Translations under genes and position numbers: made by a program
In this document: piece after piece, positions 63,483 through 64,000 of the stretch
How the letters are laid out: each line of letters starts with the position of its first letter
Position numbering within the stretch: position 1 is the first letter of the stretch
Notes under the pieces: model-generated
Seen by the model: the letters and a program-made list of their open reading frames with translations, nothing else
The model's database searches: none
What the model was told of the DNA's origin: nothing
Assembly (NCBI GenBank): GCA_016708955.1
Contig: JADJES010000003.1
Span: 124,001 to 188,000, forward strand
Direction of reading: 5' to 3'
Origin: Nitrosomonas sp.
Lineage (GTDB): Bacteria > Pseudomonadota > Gammaproteobacteria > Burkholderiales > Nitrosomonadaceae
Length of the DNA: 64,000 bases

Positions 63483-64000
63483 ATGGGTACATTCAAGGAT
63501 TTTGACGCGCCGGTGTTTAAAGATTTGACCAGTGCGATTCGCGCATTGGCGATGGATGCTGTGCAAAAAGCCAATTCTGGTCACCCCGGTATGCCAATGG
63601 GTATGGCTGAAATTGCTGAGGTGCTGTGGATTCATCATCTGCGTCATAATCCTGGCAACCCGGAGTGGGTCGATCGTGACCGGTTCGTTCTTTCCAATGG
63701 GCACGGGTCCATGTTGATCTATGCCTTATTACATTTGACCGGCTACGATTTGCCAATGGAAGAAATTAAGCGTTTCCGGCAGTTTCATTCAAAGACGCCT
63801 GGGCATCCGGAATATGGTTATACTCCTGGTGTAGAAACAACAACAGGTCCATTAGGTCAGGGTATTACTAATGCGGTAGGCATGGCGTTGGCAGAAAAGG
63901 TGCTGGCCGCTGAATTTAACCGTCCTGGTTATAATATTGTGGATCACCATACCTATGTTTTCCTGGGTGATGGCTGTTTGATGGAAGGCATTTCGCACGA
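63483..64000 (+). CDS. tkt: Transketolase (5' part, runs off the window)
   Basis: The first 172 codons of a transketolase of the Calvin/pentose-phosphate pathway. The N-terminus KDLTSAIRALAMDAVQKANSGHPGMPMG carries the thiamine-pyrophosphate and substrate histidine region; LSNGHGSMLIYALL, GHPEYGYTPGVETTTGPLGQG and the TPP/metal motif GDGCLMEG are all present. AGGGAG lies ten bases before ATG 63483. The gene is cut by the window end, so length and stop are not seen. In an autotroph it would serve the Calvin cycle. Confidence 0.96.
   Translation, partial: MGTFKDFDAPVFKDLTSAIRALAMDAVQKANSGHPGMPMGMAEIAEVLWIHHLRHNPGNPEWVDRDRFVLSNGHGSMLIYALLHLTGYDLPMEEIKRFRQFHSKTPGHPEYGYTPGVETTTGPLGQGITNAVGMALAEKVLAAEFNRPGYNIVDHHTYVFLGDGCLMEGISH

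Overview
The window most likely comes from an ammonia-oxidising-type betaproteobacterium close to Nitrosomonas. This is inferred from gene content and order: a neisserial-type porin, uvrA divergent from MFS-ssb, aroA-cmk-rpsA-ihfB-lapA with pyrF, def-fmt-rsmB-DUF4390-ntrY-ntrX, and topB-smg-dprA-LysM. Moderate GC, many insertion sequences and dispersed intergenic repeats fit too. No rRNA, tRNA or CRISPR array was seen.

Layout. 0-4.5 kb: an Lpp-like lipoprotein convergent with an L,D-transpeptidase, a porin with a long structured leader, and two unknown genes. 4.5-10.5 kb: glycerate kinase, uvrA, a YajR-like MFS transporter and ssb. 10.5-15 kb: a small iron cluster (hemP with a textbook Fur box, bacterioferritin, a DUF2325 protein), a double J-domain/zinc-ribbon/PilZ protein, and an MBL-fold hydrolase. 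15-17 kb: a 166-bp palindromic MITE-like repeat and a dead IS1380-type element.

17-41 kb is the accessory heart of the window. It holds a complete type I secretion system (TolC, HlyD and PrtD-like proteins), a sugar epimerase, six glycosyltransferase genes or domains (two broken by one-base homopolymer contractions), a PIG-L deacetylase/GT2 fusion, a methyltransferase/GNAT fusion, a Wzm/Wzt glycan exporter, and a 1167-residue RTX protein with S-layer character and its own strong terminator. IS630 and IS1595 elements have entered this island. I read it as a surface-layer locus: the type I system would export the RTX protein, and Wzm/Wzt with the transferases would make the glycan that anchors or decorates it, by analogy with Caulobacter RsaA and smooth LPS.

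41-44.7 kb: a DUF1640 coiled-coil gene between REP-like palindromes, then a REP-associated tyrosine transposase gene killed by a nonsense codon and a 1.9-kb IS insertion. 44.7-64 kb is core chromosome: pyrF, lapA, ihfB, rpsA, cmk, aroA, topB, smg, dprA, a LysM protein, def, fmt (frameshifted here), rsmB, a DUF4390 protein, ntrY, a σ54-type regulator with a degenerate ATPase (ntrX), and the start of transketolase.
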